A stretch of DNA of 64,000 bases. Source: Magicicada septendecula (Eukaryota > Arthropoda > Insecta > Hemiptera > Cicadidae). Below are positions 1-10,850 of the stretch, piece by piece. Each line of letters opens with the position of its first letter. Positions within the stretch are counted from its first letter, which is position 1. The notes beneath the pieces are model-generated. The model saw nothing but the letters and a program-made list of their open reading frames with translations. It was not told the origin of the DNA and did no database searches. A program made the translations under genes and the position numbers. The stretch spans positions 1,316,913,046-1,316,977,045 of the forward strand of contig CM068367.1 in assembly GCA_034769895.1 (NCBI GenBank). Reading direction: 5' to 3'.

Positions 1-1531
1 AAGTATGGCCAGCTGTATTTTAATAAGCTCAGAGTGGCAGCAGTAACTCTTATACCTCAGGCATAAACATTTCATATTTTATATTTAATGAATAAAATAC
101 AATTATAATGTGTTAAGTAGGTCCTTTTGGCTACGATATAACAACAGTTTTGATAGGGAAAGTACCAAAATACATATGATTAGAAATAGTCACAATGTGT
201 CTTAAAAGGATTATATAAAGAGTGTAAAACAGTTCAGTGTATAGGTTAGGTTATTAAAATGTTTTTTAGACTTAATTAGCTTTAGATTATATTAACATTA
301 TACATCAATGGTTTTTTATGCTTATGTCCATAATATTAATTAATATTGTTCTCAATGGAAGTTCAAAAGGGTTTTTATGAAAAGTGTACTCAATCTCTTT
401 GAAACCTTTAGTCTAGGCTTAACAGGGAATGGTTCAGATTAATTTTAGATCAAAAATACTTCTCTCCCTGTGTCAATTGATCCAATTTCTTCAGAGATGT
501 CCTGGTTTAATTCTGCAGAGTCCTGTAGCACTTCCTTCTTCTATTTTAATCTTGATAAAGATAATTATTTAATTGTTTTTATTGAGATGCACTGATATAA
601 CATGTATTATAATTTACTTTAGTTACTATGAGTTGTTTTAAAATCAACCTTTCTTCATTCAGATGCCAATAATACTCCTTATTTTATTCTATCAACATAT
701 TAGTTGCTAAGGCCTACCTTAGATATCTCCCTGGTTTCCAATGTAACAGTTTTTATATCACCCTGGTGATCTCATATTATTAATATAAACAAACTCTTAC
801 TATTTTGTATTTCATTTTCTTTAAAAGGATATACCTTTTTTATAAGAGCTTTAATCTTCATTTTATTTGTTTCTTTGTTCTTCTGATGAGAAACTGATCA
901 TTTTGATACCACTCTTGACTATTTTCTGATCTATATTTCCTGAGTTATTGATTTACACTTTTTTATTATTTTTGTTCCAAACTTATTTATTATTATTTCT
1001 TTTTGTACCTTTCACTTTCTTAAATTTATTTTATACATTTAGTAATCTTTTAACATAAATTGACATTGTTTCGTTATTATTTTAATAGAAATTCTTATTC
1101 ATATAACTTAACTGACTAAGCTCAATATGCCTAGTTTTACAAAAATCTCTGACTATGATTTTGGTACTTTCTTGTTAAGAATAACATTAGTGTTATTAAC
1201 ACTATTATACATAATATTAATAAATGTGACAAAAACTGATTACTAATAACTATTAGTAATATGTTATAATCCCCTTTAACTTACTGTGTTTATAAATTTA
1301 CAGTCTGCCCAAATACAACAAAATTCCATAAGTAAGTTCATTAACAGTTTTCTTCTTACTTATTATCATTGACATCATTTTAACTATGATAAACACAACA
1401 TACATTAAACAATTAAAATAAAACATGTTCAATCAAGTCTTTCTTAAAAATCTTATGTCTCTTGGTACTTTTTACTAATATAATCAAAGTATATTTATGT
1501 TACTAGGGCATGGTAAAAATGTCATGTAACA
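1..1531 (-). mobile_element. Element 1, LTR-A (cut by window edge)
   Basis: This is the 5' part, in element orientation, of a long terminal repeat read on the minus strand. Its terminus is TGTTACATGAC on the minus strand (plus strand ends gtaaca at 1531), directly beside the polypurine tract of the internal region. The rest lies left of the window. It has no Helentron insertion at the site used in LTRs B-D (about 1470) and lacks their 46-bp duplication. By eye it differs from the other LTRs at only scattered positions, so the family amplified recently. No TATA signal was assigned. Confidence 0.8.
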
Positions 1532-2286
1532 TAATGCCCCCCCCTCCCAGAAAACAGGTTATTTTAGTAATAATTAGATTGCTCAAATAAGCTGATTGAC
1601 TTCACCATTACTTTTCACAATTTCCATAATACTTCTTTTTATTTCAGCACTTAAAACTTGATTTTGATTCTTCATACTTTTCACACCTCGAGTCATATTC
1701 TCATATTTATTTTTCATTTCTTTACCTCGTCGTTTGTATCATCCCTAAAATACCATAATTCCCTAACATTAAATACTACATATGGGTTCGGATTCGGAGG
1801 GGCACTATTGGCTTCCATTACTCCGCCATTTTCCCTAAATATATCATCTGAAATCAGAGGAACTTCATCTCTGTCCAGGAAAAAATAAAGTTGCACTATC
1901 ACAACACAATACATATAATAATTACCTACAAGGTAGCTCCTTCGCTACAAACGTTTATTCCAGCGATTGTTACATTATTTCTTTGAGGTCTATTCACATT
2001 TTTATTCTGTGACTATTTCACATCTAGTGTTTTATCACTTCAATTAATGTTCTATCTTTCACATGTAATTGGTTAACCTTACTCAACCTACATGTTGTAT
2101 TATTTCCATCTTGGTGCTGTCAATCAATAATATTTTAGATTCTATCTTCATCTAAATCATTCTAACCCTTCTTAAATAGTAACTAGTATTAATTGTTTTT
2201 TATCATTGTTATTATACTGATTAATCTGGTTATTCAAATAATTATTATGGTTATTAACCGTCTTTCTCTTCTTTTATGATTATTAG

Positions 2287-2540
2287 TTCAAAATAATTTC
2301 TTTTGAAATATTTATATAGTAAGGTGATCTTCTTATTTTTATTTCTTGGGGTTTTCTTCTTAATAGATTCAAAATAATTTCTTCTGAAACACATGGTAAG
2401 ATGTTCTTACTTAATTTTATTTCTTGGGGTTTTCTTCTTAATAGATTCAAAATAATTTGTTCTTAATAAATTCAAAATAATTTCTTCCGAAACACATGGT
2501 AAGATGTTCTTACTTAATTTAGAATTTTGGGGTTTTCTTT
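2287..2540. repeat. 78-bp tandem repeats in element 1 internal region
   Basis: About three degenerate direct copies of a ~78-bp AT-rich unit, recognisable by the phrases ttggggttttcttctt and acacatggtaagatgttc. The same cluster recurs in each internal region (about 9425-9680, 16610-16875, 23790-24050 and 28535-28795). The minus strand gives a short repetitive frame (motif LLRRKPQEIK) that I regard as a by-product of the repeat, not a protein. Confidence 0.7.
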
Positions 2541-2695
2541 CCTTTCTTTTAATTCATAAAATAAAAATTTTTTATTTGTAATAACTTCCATATTATGTTA
2601 TTTGTATTAATAATTTATCCAATCTTTGTTCCATTAGTTTGCTTTAGTCCATTCCCAGAAAATCAGTCCCTTCTTTCCATATTTTCATCTTTAGT

Positions 2696-3661
2696 TCATC
2701 CATTGTCCAATACATAAGTTGTCCTTGTTGCCCGGACTATTATTGTTTTCAGAATGATTTCTATCCTTGTCAACTTTATCACTACTACCTTGTATTTTGA
2801 TTTTGCTGCTGCGAAGTTTTCACTCATTTCAAGATCTACTATTGAATTTCCAATCAGTTCTGTCCTAATGACATATCTTTCGATCACTCTGTACTGCAAT
2901 TTTTCGAACACCAAATTTTCAATGGTATCTTCGCCTACTTTTAACACTTCATTATCTAGTTCATTAACTAAATATGTCACTGGTATATCAACTATTGATG
3001 ATATAGCTGATATTTTATTATCCCTTTCTTTGTCCGATGTATTCATTTTAAATATAAATTTCCTGAAGTTTTTACTATGATTTTTTAATTCTGTTCTTTC
3101 TATGTAATTAGCGGTTGGGAGATTACTTACATCAACCAGCCCACTCCTAATCATATCTAATTCTTCCTGTGTATTTTTCTGTTTCTTGGGACGTCTTTTA
3201 CCTATTTTCTTCGTCTTCTTTTCCACATACTTATTATTCTCTTTATTTCTGCTATGCTTCTTTTCAGATAACAATACACTTTTGTCTTTTTTATTTACTA
3301 TTTCTTTACTACCTTTTATTTTCTGATTTACTGGATCTCTAATTTGATCGTTTGGTATTATTTCTATCTCCGTTATCTTATTCAATGTTTCCACATTTTG
3401 CTTGTCATCTTCTATCGTTGTTTCTATTGACTGGTTTTCATCACTCCTTATTTCTTTCTTATACTCTTCTAACTGTTGTTTCAATTCCTCTCTATTTTTC
3501 TTACTCTCTTCCTTCAATTGTCCTTTTAACTCTTCGTTCCTTTGTCTAATATCCTCCTTCAACTGTTGTTGTAATGTTTCATTATTACTTTCAATTTTTT
3601 TATTTAATTCCTCATGATCTTCCCTCATTTGTTTCTTTAATTCCTCATTACTTTGTTTCAC
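2696..3661 (-). CDS. Element 1 gag-like coiled-coil frame, copy 1
   Basis: Open frame of 321 codons. The first ~75 residues are a highly charged coiled coil made of ~15-residue repeats (NEELKKQ, REELKQQ). A basic stretch follows around residues 130-165 (KKTKKIGKRRPKKQK), then a C-terminal third without recognised motifs. There is no zinc knuckle and no capsid major homology region that I can see. The frame opens with GTG, not ATG, and sits directly after the N-terminal frame at 3658-3939. The arrangement is the same in all five array copies. Charged coiled-coil N-termini are common in insect gypsy Gag proteins. Function is inferred only from position between PBS and PPT. Confidence 0.6.
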   Translation of the reverse strand: MKQSNEELKKQMREDHEELNKKIESNNETLQQQLKEDIRQRNEELKGQLKEESKKNREELKQQLEEYKKEIRSDENQSIETTIEDDKQNVETLNKITEIEIIPNDQIRDPVNQKIKGSKEIVNKKDKSVLLSEKKHSRNKENNKYVEKKTKKIGKRRPKKQKNTQEELDMIRSGLVDVSNLPTANYIERTELKNHSKNFRKFIFKMNTSDKERDNKISAISSIVDIPVTYLVNELDNEVLKVGEDTIENLVFEKLQYRVIERYVIRTELIGNSIVDLEMSENFAAAKSKYKVVVIKLTRIEIILKTIIVRATRTTYVLDNG

Positions 3662-3939
3662 TGTTTCTCTGTTCTATTATTTTCTTCTATTCTTCCGAAT
3701 TGCTCCACCATAATCCTCATCATTTCCTGTAAATTATCGTCCATTGGTTGGGTTGGTTTCTTTGGTTGATCCCCTTGGGCATCCCTTACTATTACTTCCA
3801 TTTCTTCAGTCGCTGTTACTGGGGTATCCCTTACCATTACTTCCACTTCTTCAACTGTTGTTACTTCCTTGTCTTCTATATTTAACTCTATTTCTTCTCC
3901 CTCCATCCGTTTCCGTGACGTTGCTCTTCTCCTTGACAT
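3658..3939 (-). CDS. Element 1 gag-like N-terminal frame, copy 1
   Basis: Open frame of 93 codons starting at ATG after the leader. It has a basic N-terminus (SRRRATSRKR), an acidic middle with two near repeats (VMVRDTPVTATEEMEVIVRDA) and a helical end (MMRIMVEQFGRIEENN). The last motif resembles the helix just before the coiled coil in many insect gypsy Gag N-termini. No catalytic domain. I assign it to Gag by position and by this helix; a database search could overturn this. Confidence 0.6.
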   Translation of the reverse strand: MSRRRATSRKRMEGEEIELNIEDKEVTTVEEVEVMVRDTPVTATEEMEVIVRDAQGDQPKKPTQPMDDNLQEMMRIMVEQFGRIEENNRTEKQ

Positions 3940-4018
3940 CTCTGTTGTTAATCGTAGCCGCCACTAGAGTAGAAATCACTGTAAACTCACAATAAGAATA
4001 CAAAGTTATTCGATTTCT

Positions 4019-4180
4019 AGCCTCACTAGTTGGGCTCCAATTCTGTAACGTGTATGAGTGTATTATTAATATATTTTACAGCCTCACTATTGGTTGCGCC
4101 AATTCTGTAACGACACCAACGATCGTACTTTCTAAATTGTATGTTATTTAGCCTCACTATTGGGATAGCCAATTTGTTAC
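4019..4180 (-). repeat. Three PBS-like repeats in element 1 leader
   Basis: Three copies, 60-70 bp apart, of a ~31-bp motif (4019-4050, 4080-4112, 4150-4180). On the minus strand each reads GTTACA(g)AATTGG..., then a variable CAAC/CCAA segment, then AGTGAGGC. This resembles the LTR-end/primer-binding-site junction of gypsy elements. The true PBS lies upstream at 4299-4310. The same triplet occurs in the other four internal regions. Confidence 0.7.
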
Positions 4181-4298
4181 ATCCAGAATCGAACCTACGG
4201 GTTATTTATCAGAATTTGTATCTTGTTTAACTCGGTTATTATTTGTATATACTTTGTTAATATTGGATTAAGGATGAGTATCTGTTCAGGGGGACGTT

Positions 4299-4310
4299 TG
4301 TTGAGCGCCA
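4299..4310 (-). other. Primer-binding site, element 1
   Basis: The minus strand reads TGGCGCTCAACA three bases after the LTR end (CA). The 12-mer is identical to the PBS of element 2 at 33062-33073. Equivalent sites lie next to LTRs C-F; two copies carry a one-base difference. The matching tRNA was not identified. Confidence 0.75.
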
Positions 4311-5759
4311 ATTTGCAATCACCGTTTGCAAATAAAATTTATTGGTGAAATATCAATAATAAATTTTTATTAAAATTTATTTAAATAATATATGATTTCT
4401 TTATTCTGTAATTAAATCTCTTTTAATCTTTTCTTTCAGCAAGGAATATGATAACTTGTGCTCATCAAAACGTATTAAAAAAAATCTGCTAAGACTTTCA
4501 AATGATGAGTGTTGTTGCCAACTTAATCTAATTACTGAAGTCAACTCACAGTACCAGATATCTTGTTCAGTATATCATACCCATTTTGTATTCATGAAAT
4601 AAAGACACGAATAAACCTTTTTCGGTATTTTGTAAACTCAAATCCTTTATTTATTCTTTAACTTGTTTTAAATGTCAAATATAATTCTTAACAAAGTATG
4701 GCCAGCTGTATTTTAATATGCTCAGAGTGGCAGCAGTAACTCTTATACCTCAGGCATAAACATTTCATATTTTATATTTAATGAATAAAATACAATTATA
4801 ATGTGTTAAGTAGGTCCTTTTGGCTACGATATAACAACAGTTTTGATAGGGAAAGTACCAAAATACATATGATTAGAAATAGTCACAGTGTGTCTTAAAA
4901 GGATTATATAAAGAGTGTAAAACAGTACAGTGTATAGGTTAGGTTATTAAAATGTTTTTTAGACTTAATTAGCTTTAGATTATATTAACATTATACATCA
5001 ATGGTTTTTTATGCTTATGTCCATAATATTAATTAATATTGTTCTCAGTGGAAGTTCAAAAGGGTTTTTATGAAAAGTGTACTCAATCTCTTTGAAACCT
5101 TTAGTCTAGGCTTAACAGGGAATGGTTCAGATTAATTTTAGATCAAAAATACTTCTCTCCCTGTGTCAATTGATCCAATTTCTTCAGAGATGTCCTGGTT
5201 TAATTCTGCAGAGTCCTGTAGCACTTCCTTCTTCTATTTTAATCTTGATAAAGATAATTATTTAATTGTTTTTGTTGAGATGCACTGATATAACATGTAT
5301 TATTATTTACTTTAGTCACTATGAGTTGTTTTAAAATCAACCTTTCTTCATTCAGATGCCAATAATACTCCTTATTTTATTCTATCAACATATTAGTTGC
5401 TAAGGCCTACCGTAGATATCTTCCTGGTTTCCAATGTAACAGTTTTTATATCACCCTGGTGATCTCATATTATTAATATAAACAAACTCTTACTATTTTG
5501 TATTTCATTTTCTTTAAAAGGATATACCTTTTTTATAGGAGCTTTAATCTTCATTTTATTTGTTTCTTTGTTCTTCTGATGAAAAACTGATCATTTTGAC
5601 ACCACTCTTGACTATTTTCTGATCTATATTTCCTGAGTTATTGATTTACACTTTTTTATTATTTTTGTTCCAAACTTATTTATTATTATTTCTTTTTGTA
5701 CCTTTCACTTTCTTAAATTTATTTTATACATTTAGTAATCTTTTAACATAAATTGACAT

Positions 5760-5851
5760 TGTTTCGTTATTATTTTAATAGAAATTCTTATTCATATAAC
5801 TTAACTGTTTCGTTATTATTTTAATAGAAATTCTTATTCATATAACTTAAC
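5760..5851. repeat. 46-bp tandem duplication inside LTR-B
   Basis: Two adjacent copies of a 46-bp unit beginning tgtttcgttattatttt. Present also in LTR-C (about 12949-13040) and LTR-D (about 20092-20183), but single-copy in LTRs A, E and F. It is therefore a marker linked to the Helentron-carrying LTR type. Confidence 0.85.
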
Positions 5852-6374
5852 TGACTAAGCTCAATATGCCTAGTTTTACAAAAATCTCTGACTATGATTT
5901 TGGTACTTTCTTGTTAAGAATAACATTAAGTGTTATTAACACTATTACACATAATATTAATAAATGTGACAAAAACTGATTACTAATAACTATTAGTAAT
6001 ATGTTATAATCCCCTTTAACTGACTGTGTTTATAAATTTACAGTCTGCCCAAATAAACAAAATTCCATAAGTAAGTTCATTAACAGTTTTCTTCTTACTT
6101 ATTATCATTGACATCATTTTAACTATGATAAACACAACATACATTAAACAATTAAAATAAAACATGTTCAATCAAGTCTTTCTTAAAAATCTTATGTCTC
6201 TTGGTACTTTTTACTTCCATATTCCTTAAGGAATGGAAGTATGGTGATGGCAAAAAAAATCGTGTTCGAGATTATTGCAGATTCTGATTGTACTACACTC
6301 AAAACATGAAAAAAAGTCGTTTTCCGAAAAGTGTCTGTGTGTGTGTGTGTGTGTGTCTGTAGATTTTTTTTCTA

Positions 6375-7165
6375 TGGCAAACGATAACTGCCGCAAATTC
6401 AAACAGAATCAAATAATTTTTTGCATACAGCCCTGATTTGTAGAGTACTCACGACCTATTGTTTTTGGTGAAGATCGGTTGATGGAAAGGGGTAGTTTAC
6501 CTGCAACGGTTTTTTTTATCAAGGGAAATTTTTTTTTGGTAAACGATAACAGCCGCAAATTCAAACAGAATTAAATAATGTTTCGTATACAGCCCTCAAT
6601 TGTAGAGTTTTCAAGACCTATTGTTTTTGGTGAAGATCGGTTAAGGGAAAGGGGTAGTTTACCTGTAACGTTTTATGTTTTAACAAGGGTATTTCCTATG
6701 GCAAACGATAACAGCCGCAAATTCAAACAGAATCAAACGATTATTTGCAAACAGCCCTAAATTGTAGAGTTCTCAAGACCTATTGTTTTTGGTGAAGATC
6801 AGTTGAGGTAAAGGGGTAGTTTACCTGCAACGTTTTTTTAACAAGGGTATTTTCTATGGCAAACGATAACAGCCGCAAATTCAAACAGAATCAAATAATG
6901 TTTTGCATACAGCCCTGATTTGTAGAGTACTCAAGACCTATTGTTTTTGGTGAAGATCGGTTAAGGGGAAGGGGTAGTTTACCTGCAACGTTTTTTTATC
7001 AAGCGTATTTTCTATGGCAAACGATAACAGCCGTAAATTCAAACAGAATCAAATAATTTTTTGCATACGTCCCTGAATTGTAGAGGTCTCAAGGACTTTC
7101 GATTTTGGTGAAGATCGGTTAAGGGGAAGGGGTAGTTTACCTGCAACCTTTTATGTTTTAACAAG
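6375..7165 (+). repeat. ~160-bp minisatellite in H1
   Basis: Five head-to-tail monomers spaced 161, 164, 155 and 160 bp, anchored on aacgataacagccg. The same monomer, in the opposite orientation, makes up the large satellite at 52.7-64 kb. H2 (about 13555-14350) and H3 (about 20705-21495) carry the same five. Confidence 0.85.
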
Positions 7166-7329
7166 AGTAAAGCACTTGAAAATTTATTTAAACTTTTTGA
7201 AACAATGGTAATTGTTAAAAATAAAATAATTTTGTTGCCAGGCAATAGAATTAAAATTTTTTCATTTTAATATAATATAATATTACTTCCATATTCCTTT
7301 TTTCATTTAATACGGCAATAAAAAGGCAG

Positions 7330-7332
<3 letters not shown>

Positions 7333-7363
<31 letters not shown>
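7333..7363. repeat. (CA)n microsatellite in H1
   Basis: About 15 CA units in H1. The same tract in H2 (14513-14550) and H3 (21666-21730) has different lengths, H3 being longest. It is the fastest-changing part of otherwise near-identical copies. Confidence 0.95.
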
Positions 7364-7367
<4 letters not shown>

Positions 7368-7552
7368 TCACGTTATTTCTGGCCTCACTCATGTTTATTT
7401 TCTTACGTTTGCACGCTTTTTAAATGGAAAGTGCCGAAATCCACACCAACATAACGCGTGCAAGCCGAAAAAATGGACATCAATTTGCTTACTGGCGAAG
7501 CTAGTAGTTAATGAATGGGTAGGCAAAAATCTTATCTTAAATTTTTTTTAAG

Positions 7553-7711
7553 GAATCACTAAAAGGACGGTGGGTCAAATCGGACGCTGAGGTAGAGTTT
7601 GCTGTAACCGAATGGTTCCACAAACAGCCGTAAGAATTTTACTAGCTGGGAATCTACAGGTTAGCGCAACAGTGGAACTCATGTCTTAATGTTATTGGAG
7701 ACTTCTTTTAA
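7553..7711 (+). pseudogene. Mariner transposase C-terminal fragment captured in H1
   Basis: Translation of the plus strand gives ESLKGRWVKSDAEVEFAVTE, then WFHKQP, GIYRLAQQWNSCLN and GDFF at mariner spacing, with stops after HKQP and after the following EFY. This matches the end of mariner-family transposases (LKGRRF..DEEV..AV..WL..QP..FY..GI..L..RW.KC....GDYVEK). Only the last ~50 residues are present, without any catalytic aspartate. It lies between the (CA)n tract and the Helentron 3' region and is repeated in H2 and H3, so it was carried along by the Helentron. Confidence 0.7.
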
Positions 7712-9839
7712 AATCGTTGAATAAAAAATGCTTTACAGCTCTATACGTGTGTCTATTGAACAATTCTTGTATTAGTCATACACAATAATACAACTGATTG
7801 AACTTCAAATTTTTAAACTTGATTAGTTTCTATATATATGTTTAATGTTACAAATAATTCAAATAACAATCTTGATCATCTGTTAGTTCAGCGGAATAAC
7901 AGTGACACTTTTAATAACCGCATAAAATAAACACTTAGAAACAACACAGGCGCTTTAACTTAACTGTTTGGACCACAGAAGTGAGGCATGCCTCAACGCT
8001 CTATGTGTACAGCGCGGGACAATCCCCCCTCCCTACACTTCCCTATCACACCACTACATTGCTTACATACGATGTATACAAAAAACGCTGAGGCAAGTTC
8101 ACGTTGCCTCATTCGGTTTAAACGAACTATGCCGAATCTCACCTGTCACCATCTAGCGGTCGCTCAATAAAGCACGTTTCGGTTTAATAAATTTGACAGT
8201 CGCAGTAACAATGTATAATCTTTACATTATGTAGTTCATACGTATTTATAATTTTTATTCTACAGAATTTTTTAGGGTAGCCATTGCCTCCATGTAACTT
8301 CGCCACTGATACATATGTGTACAACGTTATTGGCAACAAAGAAGTAGTTTTTGTTAAAATTCCTTCCCGGGATATTTGGCCGTAGTCCAATGTTTTCTAC
8401 ACAACCAGACATTTCGGCAATGCCATCAACTTCCATCATCAGTGAAAATCGAGTGCGATAACGTGAGGTGGTATACATTAGTGACCACAGTACTGTGGTT
8501 AAGGCTGAAGCAGTAAGTAGAAAGAAGTAGTTTCTATGGTAATATTTCATTTCGAAAATGATTTTAAATATAAATCTTAGAATATGGAAGTCATGTATGG
8601 TTCTCCATACCGATATTTACTAATATAATCAAAGTATATTTATGTTACTAGGGCATGGTAAAAATGTCATGTAACATAATGCCCCCCCCCCCCCAGAAAA
8701 CAGGTTATTTTAGTAATAATTAGATTGCTCAAATAAGCTGATTGACTTCACCATTACTTTTCTCAATTTCCATAATACTTTTTTATTTCAGCACTTAAAA
8801 CTTGATTTTGATTCTTCATACTTTTCACACCTCGAGTCATATTCTCATATTTATTTTTCATTTCTTTACCTCGTCGTTTGTATCATCCCTAAAATACCAT
8901 AATTCCCTAACATTAAATACTACATATGGGTTCGGATTCGGAGGGGCACTATTGGCTTCCATTACTCCGCGTTTTCCCTAAATATATCATCTGAAATCAG
9001 AGGAACTTCATCTCTGTCCAGGAAAAAATAAAGTTGCACTATCACAACACAATACATATAATAATTACCTACAAGGTAGCTCCTTCGCTACAAACGTATA
9101 TTCCAGCGATTGTTACATTATTTCTTTGAGGTCTATTCACATTTTTATTCTGTGACTATTTCACATCTAGTGTTTTATCACTTCAATTAATGTTCTATCT
9201 TTCACATGTAATTGGTTAACCTTACTCAACCTACATGTTGTATTATTTCCATCTTGGTGCTGTCAATCAATAATATTTTAGATTCTATCTTCATCTAAAT
9301 CGTTCTAACCCTTCTTAAATAGTAACTAGTATTAATTGTTTTTTATCATTGTTATTATACTGATTAATCTGGTTATTCAAATAATTATTATGGTTATTAA
9401 CCGTCTTTCTCTTCTTTTATGATTATTAGTTCAAAATAATTTCTTTTGAAATATTTTATATAGTAAGGTGATCTTCTTATTTTTATTTCTTGGGGTTTTC
9501 TTCTTAATAGATTCAAAATAATTTCCTCTGAAACACATGGTAAGATGTTCTTACTTAATTTTATTTCTTGGGGTTTTCTTCTTAATAGATTCACAAATAA
9601 TTGTTCTTAATAAATTCAAAATAATTTCTTCCGAAACACATGGTAAGATGTTCTTACTTAATTTAGAATTTTGGGGTTTTCTTTCCTTTCTTTTAATTCA
9701 TAAAATAAAAATTTTTTATTTGTAATAACTTCCATATTATGTTATTTGTATTAATAATTAATCCAATCTTTGTTCCATTAGTTTGCTTTAGTCCATTCCC
9801 AGAAAATCAGTCCCTTCTTTCCATATTTTCATCTTTAGT

Positions 9840-10850
9840 TCATCCATTGTCCAATACATAAGTTGTCCTTGTTGCACGGACTATTATTGTTTTCAGAATG
9901 ATTTCTATCCTTGTCAACTTTATCATTACTACCTTGTATTTTGATTTTGCTGCTGCGAAGTTTTCACTCATTTCAAGATCTACTATTGAATTTCCAATCA
10001 ATTCTGTCCTAATGACATATCTTTCGATCACTCTGTACTGCAATTTTTCGAACACCAAATTTTCAATGGTATCTTCGCCGACTTTTAACACTTCATTATC
10101 TAGTTCATTAACTAAATATGTCACTGGTATATCAACTATTGATGATATAGCTGATATTTTATTATCCCTTTCTTTGTCTGATGTATTCATTTTAAATATA
10201 AATTTCCTGAAGTTTTTACTATGATTTTTTAATTCTGTTCTTTCTATGTAATTAGCGGTTGGGAGATTACTTACATTAACCAGCCCACTCCTAATCATAT
10301 CTAATTCTTCCTGTGTATTTTTCTGTTTCTTGGGACGTCTTTTACCTATTTTCTTCGTCTTCTTTTCCACATACTTATTATTCTCTTTATTTCTGCTATG
10401 CTTCTTTTCAGATAACAATACACTTTTGTCTTGTTTATTTACTATTTCTTTACTACCTTTTATTTTCTGATTTACTGGATCTCTAATTTGATCGTTTGGT
10501 ATTATTTCTGTCTCCGTTATCTTATTCAGTGTTTCCACATTTTGCTTGTCATCTTCTATCGTTGTTTCTATTGACTGGTTTTCATCACTCCTTATTTCTT
10601 TCTTATACTCTTCTAACTGTTGTTTCAATTCCTCTCTATTTTTCTTACTCTCTTCCTTCAATTGTCCTTTTAACTCTTCGTTCCTTTGTCTAATATCCTC
10701 CTTCAACTGTTGTTGTAATGTTTCATTATTACTTTCAATTTTTTTATTTAATTCTTCATGATCTTCCCTCATTTGTTTCTTTAATTCCTCATTATTTTGT
10801 CTATTATCCTCCTTAATTTGTTTCTTTAATTCCTCATTACTTTGTTTCAC
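9840..10850 (-). CDS. Element 1 gag-like coiled-coil frame, copy 2 (long type)
   Basis: 336 codons; like copy 1 but with one more 15-residue coiled-coil repeat near the start (motif KQIKEDNRQNNEEL). Open throughout. Copies 2 and 4 are nearly the same. Confidence 0.6.
   Translation of the reverse strand: MKQSNEELKKQIKEDNRQNNEELKKQMREDHEELNKKIESNNETLQQQLKEDIRQRNEELKGQLKEESKKNREELKQQLEEYKKEIRSDENQSIETTIEDDKQNVETLNKITETEIIPNDQIRDPVNQKIKGSKEIVNKQDKSVLLSEKKHSRNKENNKYVEKKTKKIGKRRPKKQKNTQEELDMIRSGLVNVSNLPTANYIERTELKNHSKNFRKFIFKMNTSDKERDNKISAISSIVDIPVTYLVNELDNEVLKVGEDTIENLVFEKLQYRVIERYVIRTELIGNSIVDLEMSENFAAAKSKYKVVMIKLTRIEIILKTIIVRATRTTYVLDNG

Larger units (their letters stand above)
1532..4313 (-). 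mobile_element. Element 1, internal region 1 (non-autonomous gypsy-like)
   Basis: Internal region of an LTR retroelement on the minus strand. In element order it holds a primer-binding site (4299-4310), a leader with three PBS-like repeats (4019-4180), a gag-like coding region (3939-2696), a non-coding stretch with a 78-bp repeat cluster, a short unassigned open frame (1914-1714, 66 codons) and a polypurine tract (purine run on the minus strand, about 1537-1549) beside the LTR. No protease, RT, RNase H or integrase motif is visible, so it would depend on enzymes supplied in trans. About 2.8 kb long. Confidence 0.75.
6212..8617 (+). mobile_element. Helentron-like non-autonomous element H1
   Basis: 2406-bp insertion defined by comparison with the empty sites in LTRs A, E and F. 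Target ...ctttttactaat... is restored exactly when TACTTCC...CGATATT is removed, so insertion was between T and T with no duplication. The 5' end is ACTTCCATATTC followed by a palindrome (TTCCTTAAGGAA). The inverted partner GAATATGGAAGT lies ~27 bp before the 3' end, followed by a hairpin (GTATGG-ttct-CCATAC). Inside are five ~160-bp minisatellite monomers (about 6380-7160), a (CA)n tract (7333-7363) and a captured mariner fragment. These are the known marks of Helentron-associated elements (HINE/DINE-1 type). No Rep/helicase gene, so non-autonomous. Confidence 0.75.
4314..8676 (-). mobile_element. Element 1, LTR-B with Helentron insertion
   Basis: Complete LTR bounded by TG/CA (plus strand tgcaatcacc ... 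gtaaca). It measures 4363 bp because a 2406-bp Helentron-like element sits at 6212-8617; without it the LTR is about 1.95 kb. It serves both the left and right internal regions, as expected in an LTR-sharing tandem array. It carries the 46-bp duplication. Confidence 0.8.

Noticed and set aside
1714-1914. 66-codon minus-strand frame between gag-like region and LTR of element 1 as an env gene
   Set aside because: Too short, no signal peptide plus transmembrane layout, no known motif. Noted within the internal-region entry only.
2754-3080. Plus-strand frames opposite the gag-like region (and their repeats in each unit), such as hydrophobic Leu/Ser-rich ones
   Set aside because: Antisense shadows of the coiled-coil coding strand; the hydrophobicity follows from complementing Lys/Glu codons.
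8272-8550. 92-codon minus-strand frame (SLMMEVDGIAEMSG) in H1, repeated in H2, H3 and H5
   Set aside because: The copies are near-identical DNA duplicates, so an open frame is expected without selection. It has no known domain and its end is lost in H5. Treated as the Helentron 3' region.
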